The notes under the pieces: generated by a model
Seen by the model: only the letters and a program-made list of their open reading frames with translations
Told to the model about the DNA's origin: nothing
Databases searched by the model: none
Position numbers and translations under genes: made by a program
Origin: MFD04580-c1 sp963702995
GTDB lineage: Bacteria > Planctomycetota > Phycisphaerae > Tepidisphaerales > Tepidisphaeraceae
DNA: 64,000 nucleotides
NCBI GenBank assembly: GCA_963702995.1
Contig: OY969783.1
Coordinates: 1,798,001 to 1,862,000, forward strand
Direction: 5' to 3'
Shown here: positions 9,069-18,599 of the stretch, in pieces
How positions within the stretch are numbered: position 1 is the stretch's first letter
How the letters are laid out: every line of letters begins with the position of its first letter

Positions 9069-9308
9069 TCAAGATTCTCGCAGTTCAAACGCACGTTTTC
9101 GAGCACGATGCTTGGAATCGTGGGTTTTGCGCTTAAGCCACCGCAATTGCACAAATCGTAACAGTTCAGACGCCTTTATGGAAACTTCGTCGTTATCGCG
9201 GTCGGTTTGGTCCAGTTGCGCGCGAAGTGCCGCCTGCTGGTCATGCAACTCAGCACGCTTGCCAGCGTATTCCGCCGGATCGATTTCACCAGTTGAACTT
9301 ATCGTGAG
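9069..9308 (-). pseudogene. Serine recombinase C-terminal remnant
   Basis: The minus frame reads a coiled-coil region typical of the C-terminus of large resolvase-family recombinases: GEIDPAEYAGKRAEL, QQAALRAQLDQTDRDND and ELLRFVQLRWLK. The catalytic serine domain and the recombinase/zinc-ribbon domains are missing; upstream residues do not fit the family. It lies between the group II intron and the patatin gene, consistent with an old mobile element that has decayed. Confidence 0.55.
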
Positions 9309-9388
9309 AGCTGCTGTTGGCACAATGCAACTGCTGCGCCGAATCTCGTAGAGAACGCAATGGGATAAAAAGAAGCCGCCCATTTTAA

Positions 9389-10921
9389 CTATTCTTCGTC
9401 GTTGTTTCGTGGTCGGAGCCATTCCAATCGATCGGCCCATATCTCTTCTCGTCGGCGACGCAACCGCGCAAAGCGATCATGGCTAAAGCGGATCGCCTCT
9501 GTACATCTCGGCTCGGCCAACCATTCTGGATGCGGTATGCAGACAGGCGTGTCAAACTCTCGCTCCAACGCGAAATTCATCCTATTGGGATGTCCAACTG
9601 AACGTTCGGCATTCGACATCGCGGCTTCGACGCTCATGTATCCGTGATTTTCAAGAATAGCTATTTCGGCTTCTGTGAAGCCGTTCATGTCAGTGCGAAT
9701 GTTAGCGATTCTGAGGGACATTAGCGATGAAAAGCCTGATGCGGTATCTGCTTCGATTTCACTCGGATGCTCGATTCTCCACACCGCACCGCTTAGATGT
9801 TCCGCTAACCAGAGGTCGCGAAAAAAGCCAGCCGATTTACTGGTGATACCCGCATGCCGACCGACCGTCTCGAGACCTCTTAACAAGCCGGAACTCGCGA
9901 AAGGCATTGGATCCTGCAACTCACCCACCGAAATTAACGTAAGCCGGTGTCGATTGTAAACTGGAAGGATTCCGAGATTATCAAAGTTGCCACCGTCCGT
10001 TAGTTGCAAATTCTGTAATTCGCGATGCACCGGATACGCCGTCGTCGGAAACCCTCTCCAAATCAACACTTGATCCTGTCGTCTCAGCTTTGCAGAGATG
10101 GGACGGAAAACAGGTGGAAAGGCTGAAGAAGCCGCCACGGCGCGCGCCACTGTCCACGCGTTGGAAGGCAGAAAATAGGCTATGCTATTGCCGATGATGT
10201 CGCGCGTTGCACACCAAGGAATTCCAAAAGTCACATCCGTAGCGCAAAAAACTAAGTTGGGGCGAACAGGTAAGTCGACTAGTCGCTTGGTCGAAATGCC
10301 TTGGCTATAGGCTTTTGTCAGCAGTTTAGCCTGAGCGTTTTGAAATGGAATTAGGTGTGCCAACGCAGGCTTGGTGCGAATATCCTTTGAGACGAATTTA
10401 CGAAAAGGCGCGGCGACCTTTTCTTCAAAATCTTTGGCAACGGTCCCACGTTCCGGCCAGGGTGCAAGATGTTCGACCAGATGGGCCGCAATAATGCTTC
10501 CGCCCGAAACCGCAGAAATCGTATCGACTTTTGAAAGAATGCCCAGCTCGTTCAACCGGCGCAACGCACCAAGATGATAGATCGCCGCACGATAGCCGCC
10601 GCCTGAAAGGCAGAGTGCAATATCAAACTTTCCAAAACGGGCGGGGTATTTCTCCGCAGCTTCAAGGGCTGTGATTTCGTCCCACTTTTTTGCGCTAAAA
10701 TATTCGTCGCGTTCGCGTGAAGTCAAGTCCTTCGGCGGATCGACAATTCCTGCCGCTTCAACTTTCTTCAGTCGACCACTCGCATCATCGGAAGCTGCCA
10801 ACATCCATTCATTACGGAGGCGAAACTGCCTCGCCCACAACAGTGACCGAATCTTTAAAAAGGAAAACCATAGCAAGGCGCCCGTTGCGAATACTCCAAT
10901 GAGTATCGCCACGTTGCGCAT
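9389..10921 (-). CDS. Patatin-like phospholipase, membrane anchored
   Basis: 510 residues. An N-terminal hydrophobic helix (AILIGVFATGALLWFSFLKI) is followed by a patatin domain: oxyanion-hole loop CLSGGGYRAAIYHLGAL (near residue 105), nucleophile Ser in ISAVSGGSI and the dyad Asp in LTDGGNFDNLG (near residue 310). Patatins are lipid acyl hydrolases. The nucleophile elbow is AVSGG rather than the more common GTSAG. GC content looks lower than in neighbouring genes, and it sits beside mobile-element remnants, so it may have been acquired. The start has GAGGG nine bases upstream. Confidence 0.85.
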   Translation of the reverse strand: MRNVAILIGVFATGALLWFSFLKIRSLLWARQFRLRNEWMLAASDDASGRLKKVEAAGIVDPPKDLTSRERDEYFSAKKWDEITALEAAEKYPARFGKFDIALCLSGGGYRAAIYHLGALRRLNELGILSKVDTISAVSGGSIIAAHLVEHLAPWPERGTVAKDFEEKVAAPFRKFVSKDIRTKPALAHLIPFQNAQAKLLTKAYSQGISTKRLVDLPVRPNLVFCATDVTFGIPWCATRDIIGNSIAYFLPSNAWTVARAVAASSAFPPVFRPISAKLRRQDQVLIWRGFPTTAYPVHRELQNLQLTDGGNFDNLGILPVYNRHRLTLISVGELQDPMPFASSGLLRGLETVGRHAGITSKSAGFFRDLWLAEHLSGAVWRIEHPSEIEADTASGFSSLMSLRIANIRTDMNGFTEAEIAILENHGYMSVEAAMSNAERSVGHPNRMNFALEREFDTPVCIPHPEWLAEPRCTEAIRFSHDRFARLRRRREEIWADRLEWLRPRNNDEE

Positions 10922-11087
10922 CTGCGCATCCCTCAGTTGGCGATCGGAAAAGATGGCAATAATAACGCAACGAATGGGTCTCCTCCCAGTTGGACTCCAA
11001 GCAAAGCCGGCCGGAAAGAAGTACAGCTATCGGGATTGCGATTTAGCACTGCAGCGCTAATTCAGCGATCAAGCCTTCCCGAATCAG

Positions 11088-11212
11088 AAAATCCGAAGCA
11101 CGAAATCCGAAGGAACTCCAAACAAAGGCAAAGCGGAAATCGATACTCGCGATTGAAGCCGGTTTCTTCTTTTCCGATTTCTTATTCCTTCGGATTTCGT
11201 GCTTCGGATTTT
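11088..11212. repeat. Perfect 28-bp inverted repeat, 69-nt spacer
   Basis: Arms 11088-11115 (AAAATCCGAAGCACG...) and 11185-11212 are exact reverse complements. The arm itself contains two AATCCGAAG units. It lies in the 430-bp gap between the patatin and transposase-relic genes, where no gene is evident. Confidence 0.75.
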
Positions 11213-11352
11213 GACGTTCTTCTGGTGCGCCATTGGCCAAATAGCGCTGTAGTGTTAGAAGATAGCGACGGCAATTTCCTGTGCTATATCTAACCGTTTT
11301 GCTGCGAACTCGCAAATAGGCGCACTAATGCAGGATCAGAAAAGGGGACGGC

Positions 11353-11838
11353 TCAATTCGCCTCGGCCTTCACGATTTTCTTTCCCGGTCGCCCTCGTTC
11401 CCGCCGGGTCGAATCCAGCCCCAACCGCGCTACAACCACGTCTTGCCACGCCGTCTCGCCGAAAGGGCGACCCTTGGCTACGGATGTTCGTAAGGTGACC
11501 CACTCCGCGTCGGTCTGCGGTTCGTTGACCCATTGAACCCAGTCTGCCGGCCGTTCCACCGGCCAGATCGCGATCGGCAACGCCACGCGGCCGCCGTCGC
11601 CGCCGCGCTCCACCCGCCGCCACAGGCTCGACCATCGCCAAGCCTCGGCCCGCTCTACCAGATTGGCACGTAACGCGTTCCGTTCAATGTAACGCGCGAC
11701 GGTCAGAAAATGCCGGTCTTCCTGGACCGCGAAGCATTTGAACCGCCCTTGGTAAAGGTGCCCCGTCCCCACCTGATGAAAATGCTCGTGCCAGCGGCGG
11801 CTGTGGGTGGTGGTGAGCCGCTGCGAACGCCGGGCTTG
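11353..11838 (-). pseudogene. REP-associated tyrosine transposase (RAYT), 5'-truncated
   Basis: The C-terminal half of a Y1/HUH transposase of the RAYT class: LTTTHSRRWHEH, then GTGHLYQGRFKCFAVQEDRH, the Tyr-bearing helix ARYIERNALRANLV, WRWSSL, and a C-terminus ARLGLDSTRRERGRPGKK. The HUH metal motif that should lie about 30 residues before LTTTH is missing; a stop (complement of 11866-11868) cuts the frame. RAYTs mobilise extragenic palindromes, and this window is full of such palindromes, so a functional copy may exist elsewhere in the genome. Confidence 0.75.
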
Positions 11839-11943
11839 CGTCGCTACCGACGGCGGAAGGTTCGGTCATAGGCGGCATCGCATCACTCATTCCCGATCGA
11901 CTGTTTGAGACCGTCCCCGGTTCAGATCCGGACCCGATCCCAA

Positions 11944-12681
11944 TCAGGCTGAAAACTCGAGGCCGGTGAGTTGAGGTGTGTGGGGGACGTTGCGGAGGCG
12001 GTGGGCCTGGTCGCTGGTGCGGGCCCAGCGGAAGAGCCAGAGGGTGGCGGCCTTGGTCGCGCCGCTGACGCTGGAGAGGAGCAGGATCGGCCAGCCGGCG
12101 CGCAGCCCCATCGTCAGGGCGAAGATGACGGTGGAGATGTCTTTCAGGAGGAAGAACTGGTGCATGCGGATCGAGATCGCGCCGGTGCGGCCGCTGCGCC
12201 AGATGAGGACCATCTGGTGCGTGTACCCCTGCGCCAGAACGATCGTGGCCGCCACGATCAGCGCCTGCGAGCCCCTGCGGCACCAGAGGGTCGCGCCGGG
12301 GCTGGCAAACAGGACGGCCGGGAGGGCGATCAGGAGGATCGCGCAGCCGACGAAGCTGGCGGTGGAGGCCGCGTCGCGACGGGAGACCATCAGTTCGTAA
12401 ATGACCGCGAGCGTCAGCAGCGACGCCGCGAGCCGCGTCCAGACGAGGTAGTGGTTGAAACGCGCCAGGCACATGCCGTAAAGGAAGAAGGAGAAGAAGG
12501 CGAGGTAGCTGCTGACGAACTGATTGAGCGAGAGGAGCGCCGTCGTCCCCTCCCCCGCCGCCAGCGTTCCGGTGCGATGCCCGTGCTTGCGCTCCCAGAT
12601 CGTGCGCAATTGCGACCAGAGCCCGCCGAGGGTGAGAGAGAAGATGAGCGAGTTGATCAGCCCGCTGACGTGGTAGGTCAT
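11944..12681 (-). CDS. Multi-pass membrane protein of unknown function
   Basis: 245 residues with about seven hydrophobic helices (LINSLIFSLTLGGLW, SYLAFFSFFLYGMCLA, FVGCAILLIALPAVLFA, ALIVAATIVLAQGY, ISTVIFALTMGL). The start GGLWSQLRTIWERKHG recalls a PQ-loop/SemiSWEET helix junction, but I cannot assign the family with confidence. It begins only one base after the end of the sulfatase frame as read, so the two may be co-transcribed. Confidence 0.6.
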   Translation of the reverse strand: MTYHVSGLINSLIFSLTLGGLWSQLRTIWERKHGHRTGTLAAGEGTTALLSLNQFVSSYLAFFSFFLYGMCLARFNHYLVWTRLAASLLTLAVIYELMVSRRDAASTASFVGCAILLIALPAVLFASPGATLWCRRGSQALIVAATIVLAQGYTHQMVLIWRSGRTGAISIRMHQFFLLKDISTVIFALTMGLRAGWPILLLSSVSGATKAATLWLFRWARTSDQAHRLRNVPHTPQLTGLEFSA

Positions 12682-12682
12682 G

Positions 12683-14536
12683 TCAACTGAAGAAAGGAAG
12701 AAGGATGAAGATGGAGGGGGAAACTGGGTGAAGAATCGGAGGCCAGCTCCTCACCCTGCTATTCGAGCCGCTTGACCTCGATATATGTTGCGCCGACCGA
12801 GGCCCTTCTCGATCGACCTGGGCGCTGATTCGGGCGGGGCCGGCCGCAAGGCGGGCGTGAAAGAGGCAGTCGGCTTCGCCCGGCTTGATCTCCTGCGACA
12901 TTGCGAGCTTCCCGCAGGAGATTTTTACTTTGGCGGCCGCCTTCTGAGGGTCGAAGCGGACTTTCACTTCGTAATCGGCCTCGGCGGCCACGTCGATTTG
13001 CCAATAGCCCATTCCGGCCGGGTTCCAGGGAGCGCGGCCGTTGCGGGCGTCCTGGCGGGTCAGGAGGACGGGGTTCTCGTGTGGGGTGCCGATGGCAATG
13101 CGCTGGGGGATGGAATAGTCGCGGGCGGCGGTGACGTCGGTGTACCAGGCGTCGTAGTCGCTTTTGAGCTTGGCCACCATGTCGGGGCGATCGGCCGCCA
13201 GGTCGTGCATTTCGAACGGGTCGTGGGCCATGTCATAGAGGTGGAAGAGGGTCTTGCCATCCCACGGGCCTTCGTTGACCTTCATCGGCTGGACGAGCTT
13301 CCAGTCCTGGCTTCGCGCGGCGAAGCAGCGATATCGGTCGGGGTGATCGCCTCGGTGCCATTGGAAGAAGAGCGTCCGGTCGGGCCATTCCACCGTCTGC
13401 CCGCGCAGCAGCGGCGCGAGGCTGCGGCCGTCGAACTTGATCTCCGCCGGCTTGGGGACTCCACAGAAGTCGAGCAGTGTTGGCGTGAGGTCGATCGGCG
13501 CGGCGATGCGATCAACCTTTTGGCCCGCGTGCAGCGCGGCGGGCCAGCGGACGAAGCAGAACTGGTGGATGCCCCCTTCGAACGGCGTTCCCTTCCAGCC
13601 CTGGAAGCCGGCGTTGTACCCGTCGTGCTTTTGGCAGCCGTTGTCGGAGAAGAAGAGGACGATCGTGTTGTCGGCCAGCTTCAGCTCATCAAGTTTGGCC
13701 AGAAGGCGGCCGACGTTGTCGTCGATGTTCTCGATCATCCCGTAAACGGCCGCCAGGACGTGCGGGTTGTTCTTGGTGGGCATCGGGTGGCCCTGCCTGG
13801 GGAAGGCGGCCGCACTGAAATCCTTCCCTTCGTAGCGCTGGCGATATTCGTCGGGGACCTGGTGCGGCTCGTGCGGGCAGTTGAAGGGCAGGTAGACGAA
13901 GAACGGCTGATCGCGATTGGCGGCGATGTACTTCGTGGCGGCGTCGGTCAGCACGTCGGTGACGTAGCCGTTGGTCTTCACCCAGGCGCCGTTGTGGCGG
14001 AGGGTCGCGTTGAAGTAGGCCCCGCGTTCGTCGGCCGGGTCGGGCGGGTCGCCCGGCTGGGCGAGGCCGCCGCCGTTGAGGACCAGCGTTTCCTGGAAGC
14101 CCCTGTCCATCGCCCGCATGGGGTAGCAGTCGCCCAGGTGCCATTTGCCGAAGATGCCAGTCCGATAGCCGGCGCCGGAGAAGATCTGGGCGACGGTCGT
14201 CTCGTCGGCGTGCATCATCGAGCGGCCGTTGTAGGTGTCGATGACGCCGGTGCGATAGTTGTATCGCCCCGTCATCAGGCAGGCCCGGGTGGGTGAGCAG
14301 ACCGGCATCACATGGAACGCGGTAAGCGAAGCGCTTTGCGCGGCAAGCCGATCGATGTTCGGCGTATGAACGACGGGGTTGCCGGTGACGCCGAGTTCGC
14401 CGAAGCCCTGGTCGTCGGTGACGATGATGACGACGTTCGGCCGCCGGGCGCTGGGTGTCGCGGCCGGCGCGTCGGCGGCCCGAAGCCGGGGCTGAAACGC
14501 GAACGACACGACCAGAGCGAGAACGATCTGTTTCAC
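12683..14536 (-). CDS. Secreted sulfatase (arylsulfatase-type), C-terminus frameshifted
   Basis: An alkaline-phosphatase-fold sulfatase. A signal peptide (VKQIVLALVVSFAFQPRLRAADA) starts at GTG 14536, preceded by GAGGGA. Metal site RPNVVIIVTDDQGFGELG; active-site motif CSPTRACLMTGR, whose Cys (near residue 80) would be oxidised to formylglycine; GKWHLGD; FFSDNGC. It should cleave sulfate esters, probably from polysaccharides, outside the cytoplasm. Near 12803 one base seems missing in a G run (minus strand): restoring it ends the protein at GATYIEVKRLE with a stop at 12759, the normal sulfatase tail, instead of 38 odd residues running to 12683. No sulfatase-maturing enzyme is nearby. Confidence 0.88.
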   Translation of the reverse strand: MKQIVLALVVSFAFQPRLRAADAPAATPSARRPNVVIIVTDDQGFGELGVTGNPVVHTPNIDRLAAQSASLTAFHVMPVCSPTRACLMTGRYNYRTGVIDTYNGRSMMHADETTVAQIFSGAGYRTGIFGKWHLGDCYPMRAMDRGFQETLVLNGGGLAQPGDPPDPADERGAYFNATLRHNGAWVKTNGYVTDVLTDAATKYIAANRDQPFFVYLPFNCPHEPHQVPDEYRQRYEGKDFSAAAFPRQGHPMPTKNNPHVLAAVYGMIENIDDNVGRLLAKLDELKLADNTIVLFFSDNGCQKHDGYNAGFQGWKGTPFEGGIHQFCFVRWPAALHAGQKVDRIAAPIDLTPTLLDFCGVPKPAEIKFDGRSLAPLLRGQTVEWPDRTLFFQWHRGDHPDRYRCFAARSQDWKLVQPMKVNEGPWDGKTLFHLYDMAHDPFEMHDLAADRPDMVAKLKSDYDAWYTDVTAARDYSIPQRIAIGTPHENPVLLTRQDARNGRAPWNPAGMGYWQIDVAAEADYEVKVRFDPQKAAAKVKISCGKLAMSQEIKPGEADCLFHARLAAGPARISAQVDREGPRSAQHISRSSGSNSRVRSWPPILHPVSPSIFILLPFFS

Positions 14537-14982
14537 GATAGGGTCCCTCGCGGCCGATCCGGTTCGCTGCGCACGCTCGATTGTAATGAATAGGCCTTCT
14601 CGGACGGTTCCGTTGCGGCGCGATGTGACCGTGTGCAACGGGCCTCGCCCGTGAGGAAGCGGGACCCGCCGCAGGCGGGCGTCAACCGCTCATCGAACAA
14701 ATCAGTCGCCGCATACGGCGACTGCCCGCTTCCTCACGGGCGCGGCTCGTTCAGAGCCGTTTGCCACCGACACGTTGTTCGACAACCCCTTCTCTTCGCG
14801 GTGCGCATCAAACCGCACGGGCCACCCGCGAGCCGCGGCCGTGAGGAAGCGGTTTCGGACTGCTCCTGTGAACGCCACGATCCCGATGGACGCCCCGCGC
14901 CTGCACTGCTCTCCCACGCCGTCGCCGTCGCGGCTCTCGGCGACGCTCGCACAACCGCGGGGTCGCATGCGAGAATGGCGGC
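14537..14982. repeat. Gap with three copies of the GAGCCGCGCCCGTRAGGAAGCGG repeat
   Basis: No gene is evident. Copies lie at 14641-14672 (forward), 14702-14760 (reverse, with the extension GGGCAGTCGCCGTATGCGGCGACTG) and 14829-14852 (forward). The first two face each other as a large inverted repeat. Further copies are at 43426-43456, 43570-43600 and 51959-52010. Confidence 0.75.
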
Positions 14983-16213
14983 ATGAAGCACGCCCTGGTC
15001 GTTCTTGTCGCCCTGTGCGCCGCCCTGCCTGCTTCGGTTTTGGCAGATGGCGGATCTCCACCCGCGCGGCCGTTCCCCCACCACACGCAGTACACCCCAA
15101 ATACGCTACTGCCGAACCATCGTTCGCAGGCCCAGCTCGACGGGGATGTCGTCGCGTTCTATGAACACTGGAAGACGAGCTACCTTCGTGAAGCTGGCAC
15201 GGGGCCCGACGGGAAGAAGCGCTATCGCGTCACGTTCGGCAAGACCAAGCCGGGGCGGACGGTGTCGGAGGGGCAGGGATATGGAATGGTGATCGTCGCC
15301 CTGATGGCCGGCCATGACCCGGATGCGCAGACGATCTTCGACGGCTTGCACGCCTTTGCGTTGGCGCACCCCAGCCCGGTCGAGCCGCGGCTGATGAACT
15401 GGGAGACACCGGACAAGCCGAGCGACAGCGCCTTCGACGGTGACGCCGACATCGCCTACGGCCTGCTGCTCGCGGATGCGCAGTGGGGGACGGCGCGGCC
15501 CGACTACGCGGCCGCCGCTCGGACGCGGCTGGCCGGCATGCTCGCTTCAACCATCGGCCCGCATACGCACCTGCCCCTCCTGGGGGACTGGGTGAGGCCA
15601 GGCGACAAAAAGTATTCTGAGGCGACGCCGCGCTCCTCTGACTTCATGTGCGGCCACTTTCGCGCCTTCGCCCGGTTCACGGGTGATGACACCTGGTCGG
15701 CGGCGGCGATGGCGTGCGAGCGGGTGACGGCCTCGATTCAGACCGGGCCCGCGGCCAAGACGGGCCTGCTGCCTGATTTCATCGTCAGCGCCGACACGGC
15801 CGCGGCGCCGGCGAAGGCGGGGTTCTTGGAAGGGAAGTCGGACGGCGCAGTTTGGCTATAACGCCGGCCGCGTGCCGTGGCGGCTGGGGGCGGACGCCCT
15901 GCTCAACCCCGGCGTCGCCACCCGCGCCCAGGCGGCTCGCATGTCGGCGTGGGCCCGGGCCGCCACCGGCGGAGACCCCAGGCAACTCCGCGCGGGCTAC
16001 CAATTGGATGGCACGCCGTCCAAGGGGAGCGACTACTTCACCACGTTCTTCGTCGCGCCGTTCGGCGTGGCGGCCATGGTCGATCCCGAAGGGCAGGCAT
16101 GGCTGAACGCGATCTACGACAGTGTTCGGACAAAGCACGAGGATTACTATGAGGACAGCGTGACGATGCAGTGCCTTCTGACGATGAGCGGGAACTTGTG
16201 GCAGCCAGGGTGA
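14983..16213 (+). pseudogene. Glycoside hydrolase family 8 (endoglucanase type), frameshifted
   Basis: A signal peptide (MKHALVVLVALCAALPASVLA) leads into a GH8 (alpha/alpha)6-barrel: VSEGQGYGMVIVALMAGHD with the general-acid Glu, MNWETPD, DGDADIAYGLLLADAQW with the second conserved Asp, and later YNAGRVPWRLGADALL, SDYFTTFFVAPFGVAAM and YYEDSVTMQCLLTMSGN. The frame breaks near 15847 (an extra G or two lost bases), giving an early stop at 15859 and the rest in another frame. GH8 enzymes cut beta-1,4-glucans, chitosan or xylan. All expected motifs survive, so a sequencing indel is as likely as a true pseudogene. Confidence 0.82.
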
Positions 16214-16326
16214 AGCGGGCGGCGATGGAACGGGGTGTCCAGTCAACGAGTCAGGTCATGGAGCGGCACGACACCGACCAACCTCGGCCGCTCGATTATG
16301 CGTCCCGCCAGGAGCCCTCGAACACG

Positions 16327-16575
16327 ATGACCAGACGGCGGCCGCCGAGGGTCATCTCGTTGACGCTTGGCTTCATCTCCTTCCTCTTCGGCGCTCTGTT
16401 CATCGTGTTCGGGGCCCAAGGCATGCACTACGCCCTTTGTGATTCCCCGCGAATCGATCGGGACGGGGACCTAGTGACCTGCACGACGATGCTGCTGATC
16501 GGCGCTGTGCTGAGTGGGGTTGGTCTTCGATGGCTCGGGGCTTTCGACAGGCTAACTCGACGTCTTCGTCAGTAA
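16327..16575 (+). CDS. Small two-helix membrane protein
   Basis: 82 residues from ATG 16327 (AGGAG lies 12 bases upstream; an upstream ATG at 16258 is possible). Two hydrophobic segments, LTLGFISFLFGALFIVFGAQG and MLLIGAVLSGVGLRWLG, flank a short loop with two Cys. No family recognised. It follows the GH8 gene by about 110 bp. Confidence 0.45.
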   Translation: MTRRRPPRVISLTLGFISFLFGALFIVFGAQGMHYALCDSPRIDRDGDLVTCTTMLLIGAVLSGVGLRWLGAFDRLTRRLRQ

Positions 16576-16646
16576 CGTTGCTGGAAGGGCATCACTCGTG
16601 ATGCGAGTTTGACGTGAACTCTCGACTCCACCGTCGGCATGCGAGG

Positions 16647-17651
16647 TCATGGCTTCTCCGACGGCTTCGTCGCCGGCGATTTCGCTTCCGGCGGCGTCGC
16701 GGCCGGCATGAAGTGCAGGTCGGTCGCCCACTCGATGAACCGCTGGTGCCATGTCCCGAACGGGATCCCCTTGCGCGGAGAGATGGCGCCGCCGTGGTTG
16801 CCGGTGCCGTAGATGTGCATCTCGATGTTCAGCGGCTTGGGCTTCGTTGATTGGCCGACCTCGAAGAGGGCGTTGTAGAACTCGACCGTCTGTTTCGCAT
16901 GAAAGACGTCGCCTGTCCCGGCGCAGACCAGGAACGTGGGCGGGAGGTTCTTGGGGACGGCCGACAGGTCCAGCGTGCCGGGCACCCACCCGGGGTAGAC
17001 GAGCACCGTCCAGTCGGGGCGCGAGCTGACGCGGTCGATGGGGTCGGCCGCGTCGGGCTTGCCGGCGTCGAAGGTCAGTTCCAGCCGGGCGGTCTGCTCG
17101 CCGCCGGCGGAGAAGCCCATGTGCCCGATCTTATTCGGGTCGAGGCTCCATTCCTTCGCGTGCGATCGGACAACGCGCACGGCTCGCTGCGTCTCGGCCA
17201 GGGCATCCGTCGCCGAGCCGTATGGCTTAAGCCGATAGCGCTGAACGAAGCAGGAGATGCCGAGCGAGTTGAAGTAGGCCGCGATGTCGATCCCCTCCGG
17301 CCCGACGTTGCACGTGTTGTTACCGCCGCCCGGCGCGAGGATGACGGACATGCCGTTCGCTTTATCGGCCGCCGCGAGGTAAAGCTCCAGCGATGGGTTG
17401 TGGATGTTGGTCACCGCGGAAACGCGGCCGCCGCCGAGCTTCCACGTCTCTTCCTGATCCGACCCCGGGCCCGCTTTGAGGGCAGGATGCCCGGGCGGGA
17501 AAAGCGTCACCACGAGATGGCCGGGCGTGAGGGGTTTCGGGTCTAACAGCTTGACGCTGTCAGCGGCCGCGACCGCAGTCAGCGGCGGCAACATGCCCAA
17601 CGCGACGACTGTGATGAGGGACAGCGATGCTAAACCAGTGCTAATCCGCAT
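16647..17651 (-). CDS. Secreted alpha/beta-hydrolase (esterase/lipase type)
   Basis: 334 residues with a signal peptide (LASLSLITVVALGMLPPLTAVAAA). The hydrolase core has the oxyanion region ILAPGGGNNTCN (where HGGG is more usual), nucleophile GFSAGGEQTA, an acid in FLVCAGTGDVFHA and the His in IYGTGNHGG. It is like secreted carbohydrate or xylan esterases of the BD-FAE/COG0657 type. ATG 17651 is chosen over one 16 codons upstream because GAGGA lies just before it. With the nearby GH8 and sulfatase it suggests a small polysaccharide-degradation neighbourhood, though each gene has its own direction. Confidence 0.82.
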   Translation of the reverse strand: MRISTGLASLSLITVVALGMLPPLTAVAAADSVKLLDPKPLTPGHLVVTLFPPGHPALKAGPGSDQEETWKLGGGRVSAVTNIHNPSLELYLAAADKANGMSVILAPGGGNNTCNVGPEGIDIAAYFNSLGISCFVQRYRLKPYGSATDALAETQRAVRVVRSHAKEWSLDPNKIGHMGFSAGGEQTARLELTFDAGKPDAADPIDRVSSRPDWTVLVYPGWVPGTLDLSAVPKNLPPTFLVCAGTGDVFHAKQTVEFYNALFEVGQSTKPKPLNIEMHIYGTGNHGGAISPRKGIPFGTWHQRFIEWATDLHFMPAATPPEAKSPATKPSEKP

Positions 17652-17915
17652 GCTTCCTCGTGTTAAGGCGTGCCTGGCTTCGAGGTGGCATCGCGCCATC
17701 GCGGGCCGTGGGGGTCAGTCAACCGTTACTTCAGACCTTCATGATTGTTGTATGACACCTTGGGACTGACCCGAAGCAAGGAGCGGCCGCTGGGGAACTG
17801 AAACTTTGGGTGGGCGGCCGCGTCAAAGAGGGCTTTGAGGGGTGGGCTGCGCCGCCCGGCCGGCCGTCCGATCCATCGCTTACGGCGGAACGGATCGAGG
17901 TCGGCTGTGGCCATC

Positions 17916-17999
17916 CACGCTCGCGTGGGCATGCTCCTCCGTGTTTTGAAGTGTGGCGGGTCAGGGAATGAAGGCATGCCCAGGCGAGCGTGGGGCAGG
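17916..17999. repeat. Palindromic repeat (CACGCTCGCGTGGGCATGC family), inverted pair
   Basis: CCACGCTCGCGTGGGCATGC with CTCCTCCGTGTTTT at 17918-17954 faces GCATGCCCAGGCGAGCGTGG at 17975-17995. A related unit is at 47797-47834. The rest of 17652-18084 shows no gene. Confidence 0.65.
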
Positions 18000-18084
18000 G
18001 CAGGAGCGGGGACGCCCCCGCCACATCAGACCGGAAGTCCGCCGCTTGATGTCACAAAAGGTCGTCACACCCATCGAGATAACT

Positions 18085-18462
18085 ATGCGACACGTGCTCA
18101 TATTTCTGGCCGCAATGGTCTATGTACACGCATCAGCTATCGCGATGGCGGCCGCCGAGGCGGCGTCGCCTGCCACAGCGCCGTCGAAACCTTATCGAAT
18201 GGTGGCTCAGGTGGTGGATGGTTTGAGACCCGTCCAATGGGTGCTCGTGATCATGACCCCGGACGGCTACGCGTGGGTGACGGCTCCGGGCGCGTTGAAC
18301 GCCTCAATCGAACGACGGGTGCCATCAGGCGCCACCCTGGAATGGGTGCCGCAGGACACGATCCGTGGGGGCGAGCCGCTTCGCTCCGAACACGAGCTGG
18401 ACGCGCTTCGCGCTCTATGCACCGAGCGAAAGATCAAATTCGTCCACATCCCCGCGGGTTGA
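18085..18462 (+). CDS. Small secreted protein of unknown function
   Basis: 125 residues. The start MRHVLIFLAAMVYVHASAIA is a signal peptide. The mature part (PYRMVAQVVDGLRPVQWVLV) and a C-terminal ALCTERKIKFVHIP give no known domain. ATG 18085 is preferred to upstream starts because it places the signal peptide at the N-terminus. Confidence 0.5.
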   Translation: MRHVLIFLAAMVYVHASAIAMAAAEAASPATAPSKPYRMVAQVVDGLRPVQWVLVIMTPDGYAWVTAPGALNASIERRVPSGATLEWVPQDTIRGGEPLRSEHELDALRALCTERKIKFVHIPAG

Positions 18463-18599
18463 CGCCGGGGCCGATCAGCATCTGGCATCGGACTGATCGC
18501 AGCCGAAGGTCTCGACGCCGGCCGGCCATCGCACGCGGCCAGAAGACGGGCGACCAAATCGATAATGTGCGATCGTTGGCATCGATTAGGGAGTTAGAG

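Noticed and set aside
12785..14296. Long plus-strand open frame (about 500 codons) opposite the sulfatase
   Set aside because: Its composition is the mirror of a high-GC gene in codon-position register; the sulfatase on the other strand has all catalytic motifs.
17835..18599. Upstream extension of the secreted protein gene at 18600
   Set aside because: It overlaps a repeat and another gene, and the signal peptide and ribosome binding site fix the start at 18600.
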